A stretch of 64,000 nt of DNA, taken from NCBI GenBank assembly GCA_030867875.1, contig JAOWCC010000320.1:25497-89496 (forward strand), read 5' to 3'. The notes under the pieces are model-generated. The model had not been told where the DNA came from. It saw only the letters and a program-made list of their open reading frames with translations, and ran no database searches. Positions within the stretch are counted from its first letter, which is position 1, and every line of letters starts with the position of its first letter. A program made the position numbers and the translations under genes. Source of the stretch: Actinernus sp. WN-2022 (lineage: Eukaryota; Cnidaria; Anthozoa; Actiniaria; Actinernidae). Positions 11,130 to 22,960 of this stretch are shown one piece after another.

Positions 11130-11600
11130 ATATGGGGCGCCATTTGTAAAAATATTATTTAGATAAAATTTGGTAGATTTTTACATTATTTCCAAATTTA
11201 TAAATAAAGAAGAAACGTGACTTTGGTTATTTATAAATAACCATTCCAATGGGGTTATATATAAATAATCACTTTTACTAATTTGGTCATATAATAAAAA
11301 ACTTTTTAGAGTGCTCTGAATACATGATTGACAAAAAAAAATCAAGATATAAATAAGCACTTTTACTAATTTGGCTATTTAAAAAATAACCACTTTTTAG
11401 AGCGCTCTAAATGCGTGATTTACAAAAAAACTTCGATTGAGTGGTTATTTATAAATCAATAAATATTGGTTGCATTTCATCTTTTGATATACATATAACC
11501 ACTTATCTAATACAGATAGCAGTTATTTATAAATAATATACATCCACTTAAATAATGAATTTACACTCGCTTTGAAATAATATTTTTACACTCGGCCGTC
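11130..11600. repeat. AT-rich element with an internal 87-bp duplication
   Basis: The near-terminal segments 'gtaaaaatattattt' (about 11155) and 'aaataatatttttac' (about 11577) are inverted. Inside, the block 'cttttactaatttgg' ... 'tttttagagtgctctgaat' is present twice about 87 bp apart, and 'ttatttataaataa' recurs. Probably a decayed MITE. Confidence 0.5.
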
Positions 11601-12787
11601 GGCACACCAAATCACATTACATGACATAACGTGACCAGCGGCCAACTAGGTTATGGTTAGGGAAGGCACACGTTAGGAATACACGCATCACATCACTCTC
11701 ACCAGGGACCCACGGCCTAATACACCAATACCCAAAATACGGCCAACGCCCAAATTGCTACTAAGCCCTTATCCACCTCCCTTACTACTGCTCTGCTCGC
11801 AGGGTAAATATTCGTCTACAATCTTTAAAACACATCGGACGACAGGAAGACACATAACTGGTAAATATAATTACTAAAGTTTATTTTAACACAAGTTTAA
11901 AGATTTCAACTTTAGAATTAACGCTATATTCATCCTGCAAATTTGAGGTAAACAAGGCAAAATACGTTTGAAAACTGACGTAGCCAAAGGAATTAAGTCC
12001 AAAACAAATTTTGAGGATGGTAAGCCTGCCTGGATCAAGGATTGGCGAGTCGACTGACGGAACGTTTTGCGTAACTTTTCGGAGTAAAATTGCCTTGCGA
12101 TCACCGTTCAAAATATATGTTATGGGAAAACATTGTACAACATGCCTATCGGGGTTTTGTGGCCATTCGGTAAGTGAATTTGGGTTGAGAAAGCATTTTC
12201 TGGGTCGATTCTAGAATGCCTTCGAGTGACCAGCCTTGTAATATTTTAGAGAGGAGTGATCAGAGAAGAATCAAAGAAACAGGCTAAAATCGTTAGAAAA
12301 CCAAAGCTCAATCAACTTCACAACACAGGTAATATTTCAGGACTTTATTGACCATTTTAGTAGTTTCTTCAAGTTTCCGATTTTTCTAACAATTCCCATA
12401 CATTCCCCGTACAAATCATTAGCTTGTGATCAAAATTAATGAACATCTGCAGTTACGCTCCTCTGTTTATAGTAACATATTCTCTCACTAGTGAGGAGCG
12501 GGGAGCTCCTTGTGAAGGCGTCGTGTGCGCGCCGCAAAAGCTTAGCCTGCGAAACAGACCTTCAGCCGTTATTTCAACGCAAAGAAAGTGATAAAATAAT
12601 TTGGCCACGTGAAGATGGAAAAAGGAGACTTGCACGAGAGAATGTCGCGTCTCGCTCCGCACTCGCTTCTCTCGCAAGGCCCTGCAGAACAGGCGCTTTG
12701 AAAGAGAAAGTGGCTACAAAAGCTGGGTTAACACTACGAGGTCGTTTAATGGATTTTATTGAAAAGGGGTCTTATCATCTACCATAA
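11601..12787. other. Intergenic, no recognised gene
   Basis: Short overlapping open frames lie on both strands at 11880-12110 and 12450-12790, without splice or family support. The 12490-12700 part is GC-rich and has a TAGCCTGCGA start (12543) like the ends of the TAGCCTG family, but no matching right end is evident. Confidence 0.3.
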
Positions 12788-14104
12788 ACAATTCGGTTTT
12801 CGATCCAATCATTCAACTATCCAAGCAGTACTATCTATTACTGACAAAATACAACAAGCAGTTGAACAGGGCAATTATTCTTGTGGAATTTCTTGATTTT
12901 AGTAAAGCCTTTGACACTGTTAACCACACTGAATATTTTACTTCATAAATTATATCATTATGGTATTCGTGGAATTGCACTAAATTGGTTTCGTTCTTAC
13001 CTTTCAAACAGAAAACAGTGTGTCTGACTATAGATACATTTCTTGTGGTGTACCACAAATCTGTTCTTGGCCCTGTTCTTGGCCCTGTTCTATTCCGGTT
13101 GTATATAAATGATTTTAGTAATTGATCCGATATATTTGATTTCCACCTTTTTGCAGATGACTCTAACCTGTTTTACTTCTGATAAGAAGTTATCAAGACT
13201 AGAACTCACTGTAAATAATCACTTACAGTATGTTCATTCTTGGCTGTTTTCAAATAAGCTTTCTCTTAATATTGATAAGTCAAATTTTGTCATTGTTCAT
13301 CCTCACCAGAAAAAAGTCTTAACATTCATCTTAAAATGAATCCCAAGTTGTTAAAGCAAAAAAAATGTGTACAATACCTAGGCATCAAGCTGGACTCGAA
13401 CCTTAACTGGAAAAGTCATACCAGCAAATCACTAAAAAGATAAATAGTATTAGGGTTCTTTCAAAGATTAGATATTATGCTAATATTCGAATTCTTATTC
13501 AGCTGTATTACTCCCTAATTTACCCATATTTAACATATGGCATTCTAGTATGGGGCAATACATACGAATCAAATGTGCGTCCCCTAATAACCTCTAAAAA
13601 AAGCAGTCAGAATAATATCATTCTATAAATACGATGGTCACACAACTCCTCTATTAAAAAAACTGCTTAAGTTTAAATATATATATATATTATTTTTATG
13701 TTGCAATATTTGTTAGTTCTATTCTGGAAATTTGCCTACTGTATTCTCAGGCCTGTTTTCTCCTCTTACTTCAATCCACTCTTATAATACTAGAGCAGCC
13801 TCCAAATTTTCTTATTACATGCCAAACGTTCGTACCGATTATGGCAAATTCAGTATCAGATTCCATGGTGCAAAACTATGCAATAATATTGACAAAGAAA
13901 CAAAATCACTAAATAAAAAGGTCATAAAGAACAAATTTAAACACGACTTTCTAGATACTTATTATTTAATTAATTTCCTTCGATTTCCAATTTCAATTAA
14001 ATATTATACATCACATCTAACGTCTTCTATTTTACGAGTTAACCAATTTGTATTTGTTTTTCTGTCCGCTCAGTTTCATATATTATGTCCATTATTTTAA
14101 GTGG
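12788..14104 (+). pseudogene. Dead CR1/L2-like LINE, reverse transcriptase part
   Basis: Three-frame reading recovers the reverse transcriptase in order: QFGFR-x-NHST (about 12790), [12 protein letters not shown] (about 12890), the GIRG-x-AL-x-WF-x-SYLS-x-R block (about 12965), GVPQ and SVLGP-x-LF (about 13050), HLFADDSNLF (about 13150, catalytic F-A-D-D present), YLGI-x-LD (about 13378), and the C-terminal SYNTRAASKF and YGKFSIRFHGAKLCNNI (13790-13890). Several frame changes and stops break it, and the endonuclease half is missing, so it is a 5'-truncated inactive copy. The sequence to about 14344, including aataaa and gtc repeats, may be its 3' tail. Confidence 0.85.
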
Positions 14105-14844
14105 CTACCTGGCTCGATTAGCCCCATTAGACGCTAGCTACGTCATAGCGTGTGTTGTGTAGTGCCATGCAACGAGTTTGGTATTATTCTAGGTAGCCTT
14201 CACCAAATATCACGTATTAATGTCTTTTTTCCCCTTTACTTGTTGTACTTTAAAATATTCCGTGTAAATAAAAAAATGTTGTCGTCGTCACTACCGTCGC
14301 CGTTTCTTATCTCCAGTACTTTCTCTGTCGTATCGCACTGTTGAGTTATTGGTGGTGAGAAATAACGTTCATTTCCTTGTGAGAAGCTGGGACAACAATC
14401 TCGTACCCAGACCCCATTAGTTTCTTACTGCGCATGCGGGGACAATTGCCCTCGCTTCGATACCTTTAGGGTAAAGTCAATGATGCAATATTCTCTCTGC
14501 TCCAGTTGCTCACAATCATTTCAAGTCTTTTAAAAATTCAATTCTTTATAGTTCAGTTCTATTTCTGAATGAATTGCAGGGTTGCACGTGACGTCATCGC
14601 CGCCATCTTGGTTGAGGTTAACAAAAGGATCAACCATGAAACCAAAAAGATTTCTTTGTTTGATTCAACCAACATGGCTGCCACGTCTTTGTTATTTGAA
14701 TCTCTAGGGTTTGATTGCAAACCAGCAATGTGAATGAAGCATAAAGGCTGGTTCTCATATAATCGTCCCGATCGCTCATTCTTTTGTTCTGCATATTAAT
14801 TTACGCTTCGATTCACACCGAACAAAAGATTATGAAAACCAGCC

Positions 14845-15579
14845 TTAAAGGGATACCCGAGTGAAAAACACATTGGGGCTCAAAAGAATCTTCAACATGT
14901 TCTTTGTTCAGAAAATGTATTAAAATTTGATCAAAGGTTTTTAGTATTAAGAACGAGCACCTCAAAGTTGGCCCCACGAAGACATGGGCGCCGCCATCTT
15001 TGTTTGCATTTACGGAAGTGACGTCACTTCGTCCCACCAGCGTTCTACTCTCTCACTTATTAGGTGTTTTTAGGATGATAAATGCCTTAACTGTACCTCA
15101 CATACATTGTAGTTTTTATACTTATTCAGAAGTCACTCGAGTCTTTTAAGCCATGTTGTTTTGCTGTTATTAAATGGCAGTTACGAGACCTTGTTGTTCG
15201 TCTGATAATTTCTCGCCTTCCCAGTGCTTTTCTTCCTCCTCCCAGTCTTCTGAACTTTTCTCATAATGTCGTCTTCATCATAATTCCGGTTTCTGTAAGA
15301 ATTCCTCTGCAATCTCGATGAAAATATATCCACTTTAATTCCGAGCGTGTGAAAATCATACAAAGACAAGTAGCCGCGATACGCTGGTGGGACGAAGTGA
15401 CGTCACTTCCGTAAATGCAAACAAAGATGGCGGCGCCCATGTCTTCGCGGGGCCAACTTTGCGGTGCTCGTTCTTAATACTAAAAACCTTTGATCAAATT
15501 TTAATACATTTTCTGAACAAAGAACATGTTGAAGATTCTTTTGAGCCCCAATGTGTTTTTCACTCGGGTATCCCTTTAA
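14845..15579. mobile_element. TTAA-bounded hairpin element, 735 bp, arms about 200 bp
   Basis: Ends TTAAAGGGATACCCGAGTG at 14845 and its complement ending at 15579. Arms of about 205 bp are nearly identical, so both arms show the same short open frame starting MGRSDVTSVNANKDGG in mirror orientation. High arm identity suggests a recent copy or gene-conversion repair. Confidence 0.85.
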
Positions 15580-18500
15580 GAATCAAATCCTAAAATAATG
15601 GAAATTAAAAATATTGCATGAGAATGAAGGTGTATTGTAAGACTGATTTGCTTCAAGACTATCTAAATGAATAAGAACACGTTTTTGACGTTGAGAATAC
15701 AGTTGCCTTTTATTCACATGAAATAAATTAGATGGCACTGGTAAAATATGGCGCTAAAAAGGGCGTTTTAAAAATAACACATTCCAATACACCATGTACA
15801 TTATATACTCTAGAGACCATTCTACCACTCTACTGACACTTACAAAAAGCTCAATTACTTACAGCAATAATTATGTCATTACTATAAGTACTTACGTTAA
15901 GTTAAACTATGTCCTTTGGCGTCCATAGGTGAATGTAGATCTCTTTACTCTTCTAGGAAATCACCACTCCCTCCCTCACATTTCACCGTAACCTTTAATG
16001 GTGAATCATTCAATTAACATGGAGGGGCGAGCGGGTACTTTCCAAGAAACTTTAAGAGATCCGTGAGTGCTTTATACGAAATATGTCCTCTAACATCCAA
16101 CGGCAAGTAATTTGCAAGTATTTTGTACAGGTTGATAAAAGACAAGTAACTTTAGAGCAGATTTCATTTTATATATAGTGTGAGAGAAATGTGGCATCGT
16201 CCTACTATAACGCTGCGGTCCGACTGATTTGATCAGAAAGCAAAAGGAAAATAGCCTGCGTCACATCCAAACTGAACCCTGATTTAAGTCTTAACCGGGG
16301 TTCAGTTCGGATGCGACGCAGGCTAAAGGAATTCATTTAATCGTTACAATAACAATACCATAGTCTTTCAAATTTGCGCGAAATCTGCTCTATCTTACAA
16401 CAGGTCATCGCTTTGGAATAGACTAAACACATATAGCTTTGTTATATTTTCTAAATCTTTATCTTTCTGACTTTATCATTGGTCAATGAAGACCTCTCCA
16501 AAACTTGTTCTTCAAATTCTAAATATTGCTGAGATTACTGTATTCTTATCCAATGAAAATAGCAGAAAAACTGAGTCTATGTATATCCTATGAAATATCA
16601 AATATTGAGAATGTTTTTTATGATCAGTAGCAATTGTTTTTAAAGAAAAGACGATTGAGGAAAGTTCTGGCAGAAGATCAAACCTCAAGAATAAATGCTT
16701 GTCAGAGATAACGTGCATTGGCTTCTTACAAGTGATAGATCTGTTGTATAAAAATGAGGAAATAAAACAAAACAAAAACCGAAGTGGGAATTATGAAGTC
16801 TTGCTTTCAGCAGCATGCAACTATAGTATTTACAGATGTTCATTTAAATACAGAAAAAAAGGAATTACTTTTCTTTGTGTAAAAAAAGTATAACCTTTTT
16901 TAACCCTATTTTCTCTGAAAAAGAAAAGCCTTAAAAAGGCTGAGAAACTAGAATTCTTCGTTTTCCAAAAAAAATCCTACGCTACAGTTCTAAAGGTTTT
17001 CCTTTTCTTAAAAAAAGTTTTTCAATAGTTCATTGGAAAATGAAATTCCCAGCTAGGACTCAGTCTAGATTTTAAGCTGTGCAAATAAACAAATGTGTTG
17101 TTCAATATTCTCATTATCCAACTGCACTCAAAGGAGTACAAATAATGCCCGAGAGAGCCCAAGATCAGAACTATAATTGTACTCAGTTGTTATTCGTACC
17201 CTAGCAAACTTGACTTTTTATTTTTAGAGAAAAAGTTGGATGACAAATTTCTTATTAGACAGTTTAGTATGTAGTATGGCGGAAGTTTTTACTCACCAAT
17301 TTATATTTTGACACACAAACTTTCTAATAAGATATATATATACAGTGAAATTGCTAGATGATTGTTTCACTTGTATTAATTGATAAATTGGGTTCTCTCA
17401 ATCCAACACATTTACATTTGCACATTTAAAGGATTTTAAAAATCCTAAGAATATTCAGTTGAGTCTATTAAAAAAAGATATTTTGCATACACATAAAATT
17501 CCACATCTAGGTTCTGCCATAATTATTCGAAAAATGGTTGACTAGTTGACTAGAATGTGTAAAGACAATTCCTTGAAGAATCCTTGTATGTTAACCCCCA
17601 AAAGATCACCTTTCTTAAGACGAAAATAACTACTCAGATTAGCAGAGAATGCTTTACAGATATACTGGAGAGAGTTTGAGACAATTTTGATCAGTGAAGC
17701 ATGGCAAAGATTCGAGTGGATGAAAACTACTGCTTTTAAGATAAATCTAGATCAACATGAAATCGGTTCACTGTAACCGAAATCAAGTTTCTAGAAAAAG
17801 CTTTTGTAATCCACTTTAATCTTTGCCATCCTCTATCGAAAAGATTTGAAAAGCATATGGTATTTATCTTCTATCTCAGGTGTTATTCTTGGAGGTTCAA
17901 TTCGATTGACAGTGCCCTTTAAAAACCCTAAGAGAATAAATTGTTACCTCGCTAATAAGCTGCAGAAGAAATGCTGAAGCACTCTTATTGTCTGTGGAGA
18001 ATGTCTTTATAGCTTCCACCTTTTGAACACATCAACCCTTTTTCAAATTAGTTATATATAATATAGTTGTAATATAGATACTACTATCACCCTCACTGTA
18101 AGCAAAATTGAATTTTCTATGGGACAAAGTTTAAAAATGACTGCTTCTCATTTGTAAAATATTCTCAACAACGAAACTTTGTTCTATGCTAGCAATTCAC
18201 TGCTAGTAAATAGTGCTAATGGGCATTTGCACAGTAATTATTATGAGGAGTTACTGTTTTTAAGACCCTATAAACACAGAGACAACAGATTACGCATACT
18301 ATGTTGAGAAATGAGCAAATTTCAATTATTCCTCACATGAGTATCTCAGCAAAGGGAAAAATGGACACTAAATGAGGACATTCAATTAGACTAATCTGAA
18401 GTTACATGAACATGATGATTGAGAGCAATCACTTTGTTTTTACTTTGCCTTGATTCACTAGCAATCTTTAAAACAACTCTTTCTTTCTTTAACGACATAA

Positions 18501-19715
18501 CATCTCATTAGTGCCCCAAGAGTACCACAGGCTCTGTACATGTATACATAGAATATATATTGTCTCAAAGACAGCTCAAACTTACACTACATTACATGGA
18601 ACAATTGACGATAGTGATGCATCTTCCACAACGATTCAAGGCGTGTCTGCAAGGCAGATGCCACCAATCATGAATAATAATCATTATTATTAGAAATATA
18701 GAACTCTTAGTCTTCTGCCGATACATATATATCAATTGGATTGCATAAAACTTGTGTATGGAAAGAAATGCTTAATTTCTTTTGCATTGTGTATAATACA
18801 AAATGTGCCAATTGTACTCTGTCACATCTTGGCACAATTAGGTGTCCTCTCAAGGCCAACAAGACTGGACTTATGGGTTAAATAGTTCTGCATGTAAAAG
18901 GTAAAAGCTGCTCAATTGACTATTATTGCATATTATGTAAGGATGGTTGTTGTGGTTAAGAAATAACTAATAAAAATATGAGATTCTACAATCCACAGAG
19001 CACAACACTGCACTCACTTGTAGCTTTAGAACAAATAAAATTATATTTTTACTTTCTCAAAACCAACTTAAACTTCAATGTAACCGAGTTTTGAAATGTC
19101 CTGTGGGGCATTCTCTAGATGTTTCCATGTTCATCAGAAGGTGGCATTTGTATAAATATAAAGGCTAAAGTGAACAATCTGCACCGTAAAAAGTGGTTGG
19201 TAAGTGGTCGGTATGAAACATGAAACTACCTGGGAAAGTAAAAGTGCTAGCTAACAACTGAAGAAACATGTATCCCTTACGTTTTCGAGCTGCATTTAAT
19301 AATGGATTCTTTGGGTGTGATGATATTTGTTTTCGTAAAGAAAATAGAATATTTAATGTTTGCTACAGAGATTGCATGACATATTGTCCTGTTTCATTGA
19401 ATTAACCAGAATGTGTTGTTGTGTGTATGTATAGAAAATATAATGTGAAATCATCTGCTAAACTAAAACTGCTAACTAAAAGCTGAAGAATCATGGGTGT
19501 CTTACTTGCTAAAGCTCTATTTAAAAGTTGAATTTGTAAGTGTGAGATTTTAGTTTTCCTTAAAGAAAATTTAAGAATCATCGTAAAGGGTGATGTTGTG
19601 ACCCTTAAACTAACCATCAATATTATTATTCATGATTTAATGTAAACAGGAAGGACAAGAAGATATGGTTGTCTCTTTTGTGTCAATTGTAAAACCACGA
19701 TGTTGTTTAAGGGCA
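15580..19715. other. Region 3' of ARID4, no gene recognised
   Basis: AT-rich, with no exon I can support. Minus-strand AATAAA motifs at about 17218 and 15710 are candidate distal poly(A) signals if ARID4 has a very long 3' UTR. It contains a solitary TTAA-family end near 17905-17929 (the same 'cgattgacagtgccc' as at 478-494), the hairpin at 16252-16325, and 'agtggttggtaagtggtcgg' near 19190, related to the repeat at the right end of the window. Confidence 0.4.
16252..16325. mobile_element. 74-bp TAGCCTG-ended hairpin
   Basis: TAGCCTGCGTC ... GACGCAGGCTA with an almost fully palindromic interior ('catccaaactgaaccc' against its complement). The 9-bp flanks no longer match exactly. The termini match the family at 28183 and 31347. 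Confidence 0.6.
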
Positions 19716-20180
19716 ATTCAAAAACTCATGAATAATTAATGAGCAAAATCAAAGGAAATCAATGACTGTGAGACATTTTATACCTGATAAAATTTCATCC
19801 TAATTTACATAAACTTTTAGCTTTGATTTTCTGGGCCAAAATAAGTCGTATCGCCAAAATAACTGAAAAAAGGTCTCTTTACCCTCTTTACATGTGAATG
19901 TTTTTGAAGTCAATTAAATAAACTTGCAGCAAATGTTGGGCCTTTATCAGTGAATTTCTAATTAGGATGAAACTTTATATAAAACTTCATCCCACTAAAA
20001 AATATTTTCTTTATGTCATTCCCTTGAGATGTGCGTCTTTCTTTCATTGCATTCTTAAAGCGTGTTTGAAGCCATTTAAAACACTCACAGTACATGTTTT
20101 ATCAAGTCTAAAAATTCTCGGCCTTTGCCCTCAAATTTGTAAACTTGATAAAACACTGCTGTTCGTGTTTTAAACGGTAC
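19716..20180. mobile_element. Non-autonomous element, short copy
   Basis: Same family as 9397-10334: identical start block, then 'taattaggatgaaactttat', then the shared 3' block and hairpin (about 20095-20153). It is about half the length, so one copy is an internal deletion or the other has an insertion. Confidence 0.75.
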
Positions 20181-21886
20181 ATAAAATGAAAGTTGTTTAA
20201 GTTTGAGTCACTAGCTGAGAATGCCAGGAAACATTTTGATGCAAAACAAGCAAGTCGGTTAGTAGAAGGCAATAGTGCAAAACAAGAACATTGCTTTCCA
20301 CAAAGCACTTGACTCCCCATTCCCATGACAACAATAGTAAATTGGTACACACCATAATGTTTATAGGGGCAAACTATTATTATTTTGGAGGGGGATGAGA
20401 AAAATAGAAAAGCAAATGTTTGCAGAGGCTGGGAACTTAAAATATATTGTTTGCAAGGAATAATTTGTTTGATAAATTGCTTGCAGAGTGGATTTCTATT
20501 TTCAAAGAGGCAGTAATTGAAAAAACCTTGTTTACATGGGTATGTTTCTCGTCCCGAATGTTTCACCAGCGTGCTTTGCGAACCCACAAGTTTTTGGATT
20601 GCGTTTGAGCAAGGTGGCCGTTCTTTCATCTTTTGATTGAATAAAATGTCAGTTTATCTTTCGAAAATAAGTGAAATCGTAACATGAATAAATTATATGC
20701 GGATCGCTAAGTATATTGTTTCAAAGTCGCGTTAATTGGTTGTCTCAAAGATTTGTTCAGTAACAATTTTCCCCTAGGCACCTTATGAAAAGACCAACAC
20801 GTATTCGAAATGTATTAATTAAACAATCATCTGACGCTTAGGTCCATGATTGAGAAAGATATAGCCATCATAAATAAATGCACCAAAACCTTTCTTCGTA
20901 CAAAAAGTTTGGTTTTGAGATACTTTGTAAAAAGTCTAATTGGTGTTGCCTCAACTGTTTCCTCAACTACAACATTGAGATAATAAAAGATCATCATGTA
21001 ACAAGCACTTTTGATAATTATATATTGATAACATGGTTGGACTAGGCACACAAAGCATGCTGGTGAAACACCCTCATTTGGTAAATGTCCTTATCAAAGA
21101 TGACGGAGGCACCTCTATTGATCATTCTCCTGTGTTGATTGTATTTGTGTTACACATTGTCAAGTACCAGTCAATCAAATCCTGCTAGATCAGTTTTATA
21201 TATACAGGGCAAGAATAAAGGACAAGCTTCAACCTTACTATACTAGGTCATGGATCTATAACGCTAGCCCAAATGTTGATATTAATTAAATTTCTGTTTA
21301 AAGAAGTATATTTTGGCTCTCAAACCGATCTACTAGCCCGGTAGGAAAACCCCGGGCTATCAGACATGACTTTAGTTGCACTCTGTATAATGTAATGTGT
21401 GTTATGTTTATAGGGAAACACACTAAGATTATTCTGCTATACATGAATTCTAAGATGACAGTGTAGTAATTAAGTTAAACAACACTAGACAGAATTCAAT
21501 AAGACTTTAAGGAAGACATGACAGAATTCATTGTGTCCCGCTATATGCATTAACATACGAGAATAAATACTATTTCATATATGCCACTGCTAGAGTTTGA
21601 TGAAGGTTTGAACACTGAATCAATTGAATCCATTTTTAAAACTGAAAAAAAATATTGGTGGCTCGTAGAGCTGTCCATTAGTTAAAAACCTAATTCTGAG
21701 AACAAACAGCATTGCTATAGTCACCCTACCTCTAAAAGCACAGAGAAAAAAGAACTCTGATGATACAGCCAGGATCTTCGAGAAGTGTATATATTAGGGC
21801 TGTTCATATTCTAGCAGCAATGAACAAATTGCTCTGTGGATTTTCTCATTGGGAAATAAATAACAATAATTATGTGAATGAAAACA
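20181..21886. other. 3' flank of ARID4, no gene recognised
   Basis: Short open frames only, none with splice or family support. May be transcribed as downstream UTR. Confidence 0.35.
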
Positions 21887-21892
21887 TTTAAT
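21887..21892 (-). terminator. Candidate ATTAAA poly(A) signal of ARID4
   Basis: ATTAAA on the minus strand about 160 bases beyond the ARID4 stop codon (22053). It is the first common poly(A) hexamer variant I noticed downstream. More distal AATAAA sites also exist. Confidence 0.3.
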
Positions 21893-22052
21893 TAGGATAA
21901 TTTAAAATCCTGGCCTGAATAAGTCCTATCCAACCACTAGCAGTATACAATAGCATAAATGGAGGACTGACTGATCAGACATGAGGGATATGAATTTGTG
22001 ATGTTGTGGGTGATGAGGACTGAATGTTGACCTTGCCTAGTTGTGATGCTTG

Positions 22053-22960
22053 TTATCTACACTCTACAGGATGTGCAGGACTGGATGAAACACAGCTGGA
22101 TGTAGAAGACTTGGTACTTCCTTCCTGTATTTCTGTTGCTGCAGCAGCCTCTGAATTGGGGAAAAGAAAATGTCAGTTTTATTTTGCGAATTACTGTGTG
22201 ACCACCACTTTTAATGATCATTTAATTTAACCATGATCTACATGGCTTCAAGGGAGAGCACTTAGTGATCAAGACACCGTGGATAAATAAAGTTATATTA
22301 TTATTATTATCATCACATCCATAGTGCACCTTCTGGATAAGCAATGATATTCTCCAGAAATTCAAATTTAAAAAAATCTCTCATGCCAGATAATTTTCAT
22401 TGTATCATTTTGGGATCCAAGAATTCTGAAGACTGTTTCTCACAATCCTTTTAGCACCTGGCTATTGCAATTTTCATCAACTACTTAAAGGGGCTATGTC
22501 ATGGTACTGCACATGTATCGAGTAATCGCTCGTTTCGTGGCTGTTAATTGGATACAAACAGATATAAAACTTCCCTCCCTCAATGCTTGATTGAAAGGAT
22601 TTTCAATATTTTCCCTGGAGACTGTTTATATACGCTGTTTGTTTGTCATATTTGCTTTCATTTTAAGCATCCCACATGGCCGAGAGGTTCGTTAGTTCAT
22701 ATCAAAATCGGTGGAAATAGCTCTTTCCGGCCCGGAAAAACGAAAGTAAAGTATTACCGTGACACAGCCCCTTTAAATTTTGACTCATTGTTTGCAAACG
22801 TCTTTTTTCTCACCTTCTCTCTTTTTCTTTAACCTTTTCCTTTTTCTATCAATACTTGCAACTTCTGCCTTTAATGATCCATATATCTTTCTCATTTCAT
22901 TTATTTTCTCTTGTATGAGTTGAATTCGTTCAGAGCTATCTTCTTTAGCCTTTATCATAT
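22053..22960 (-). other. ARID4: ARID4 exons 21-22: C-terminal helix and conserved tail
   Basis: Exon 21 (22960-22814) encodes [37 protein letters not shown] and flanking residues, the most conserved C-terminal block of ARID4 proteins: an amphipathic helix followed by a basic cluster that may be a nuclear localisation signal. Exon 22 (22150-22053) adds an alanine stretch, a Ser-rich tail and VECR-stop. Donor GAAG|GTGAG and acceptor TTCAG|AGG keep phase 1. A TTAA MITE (22485-22776) sits in the intron between them, 38 bp from the exon 21 donor. Confidence 0.93.

Noticed and set aside
15387..15593. 68-codon frame MGRSDVTSVNANKDGG, repeated on the other strand at 15037
   Set aside because: The two frames are the mirror-image arms of the TTAA hairpin 14845-15579, not a gene pair.
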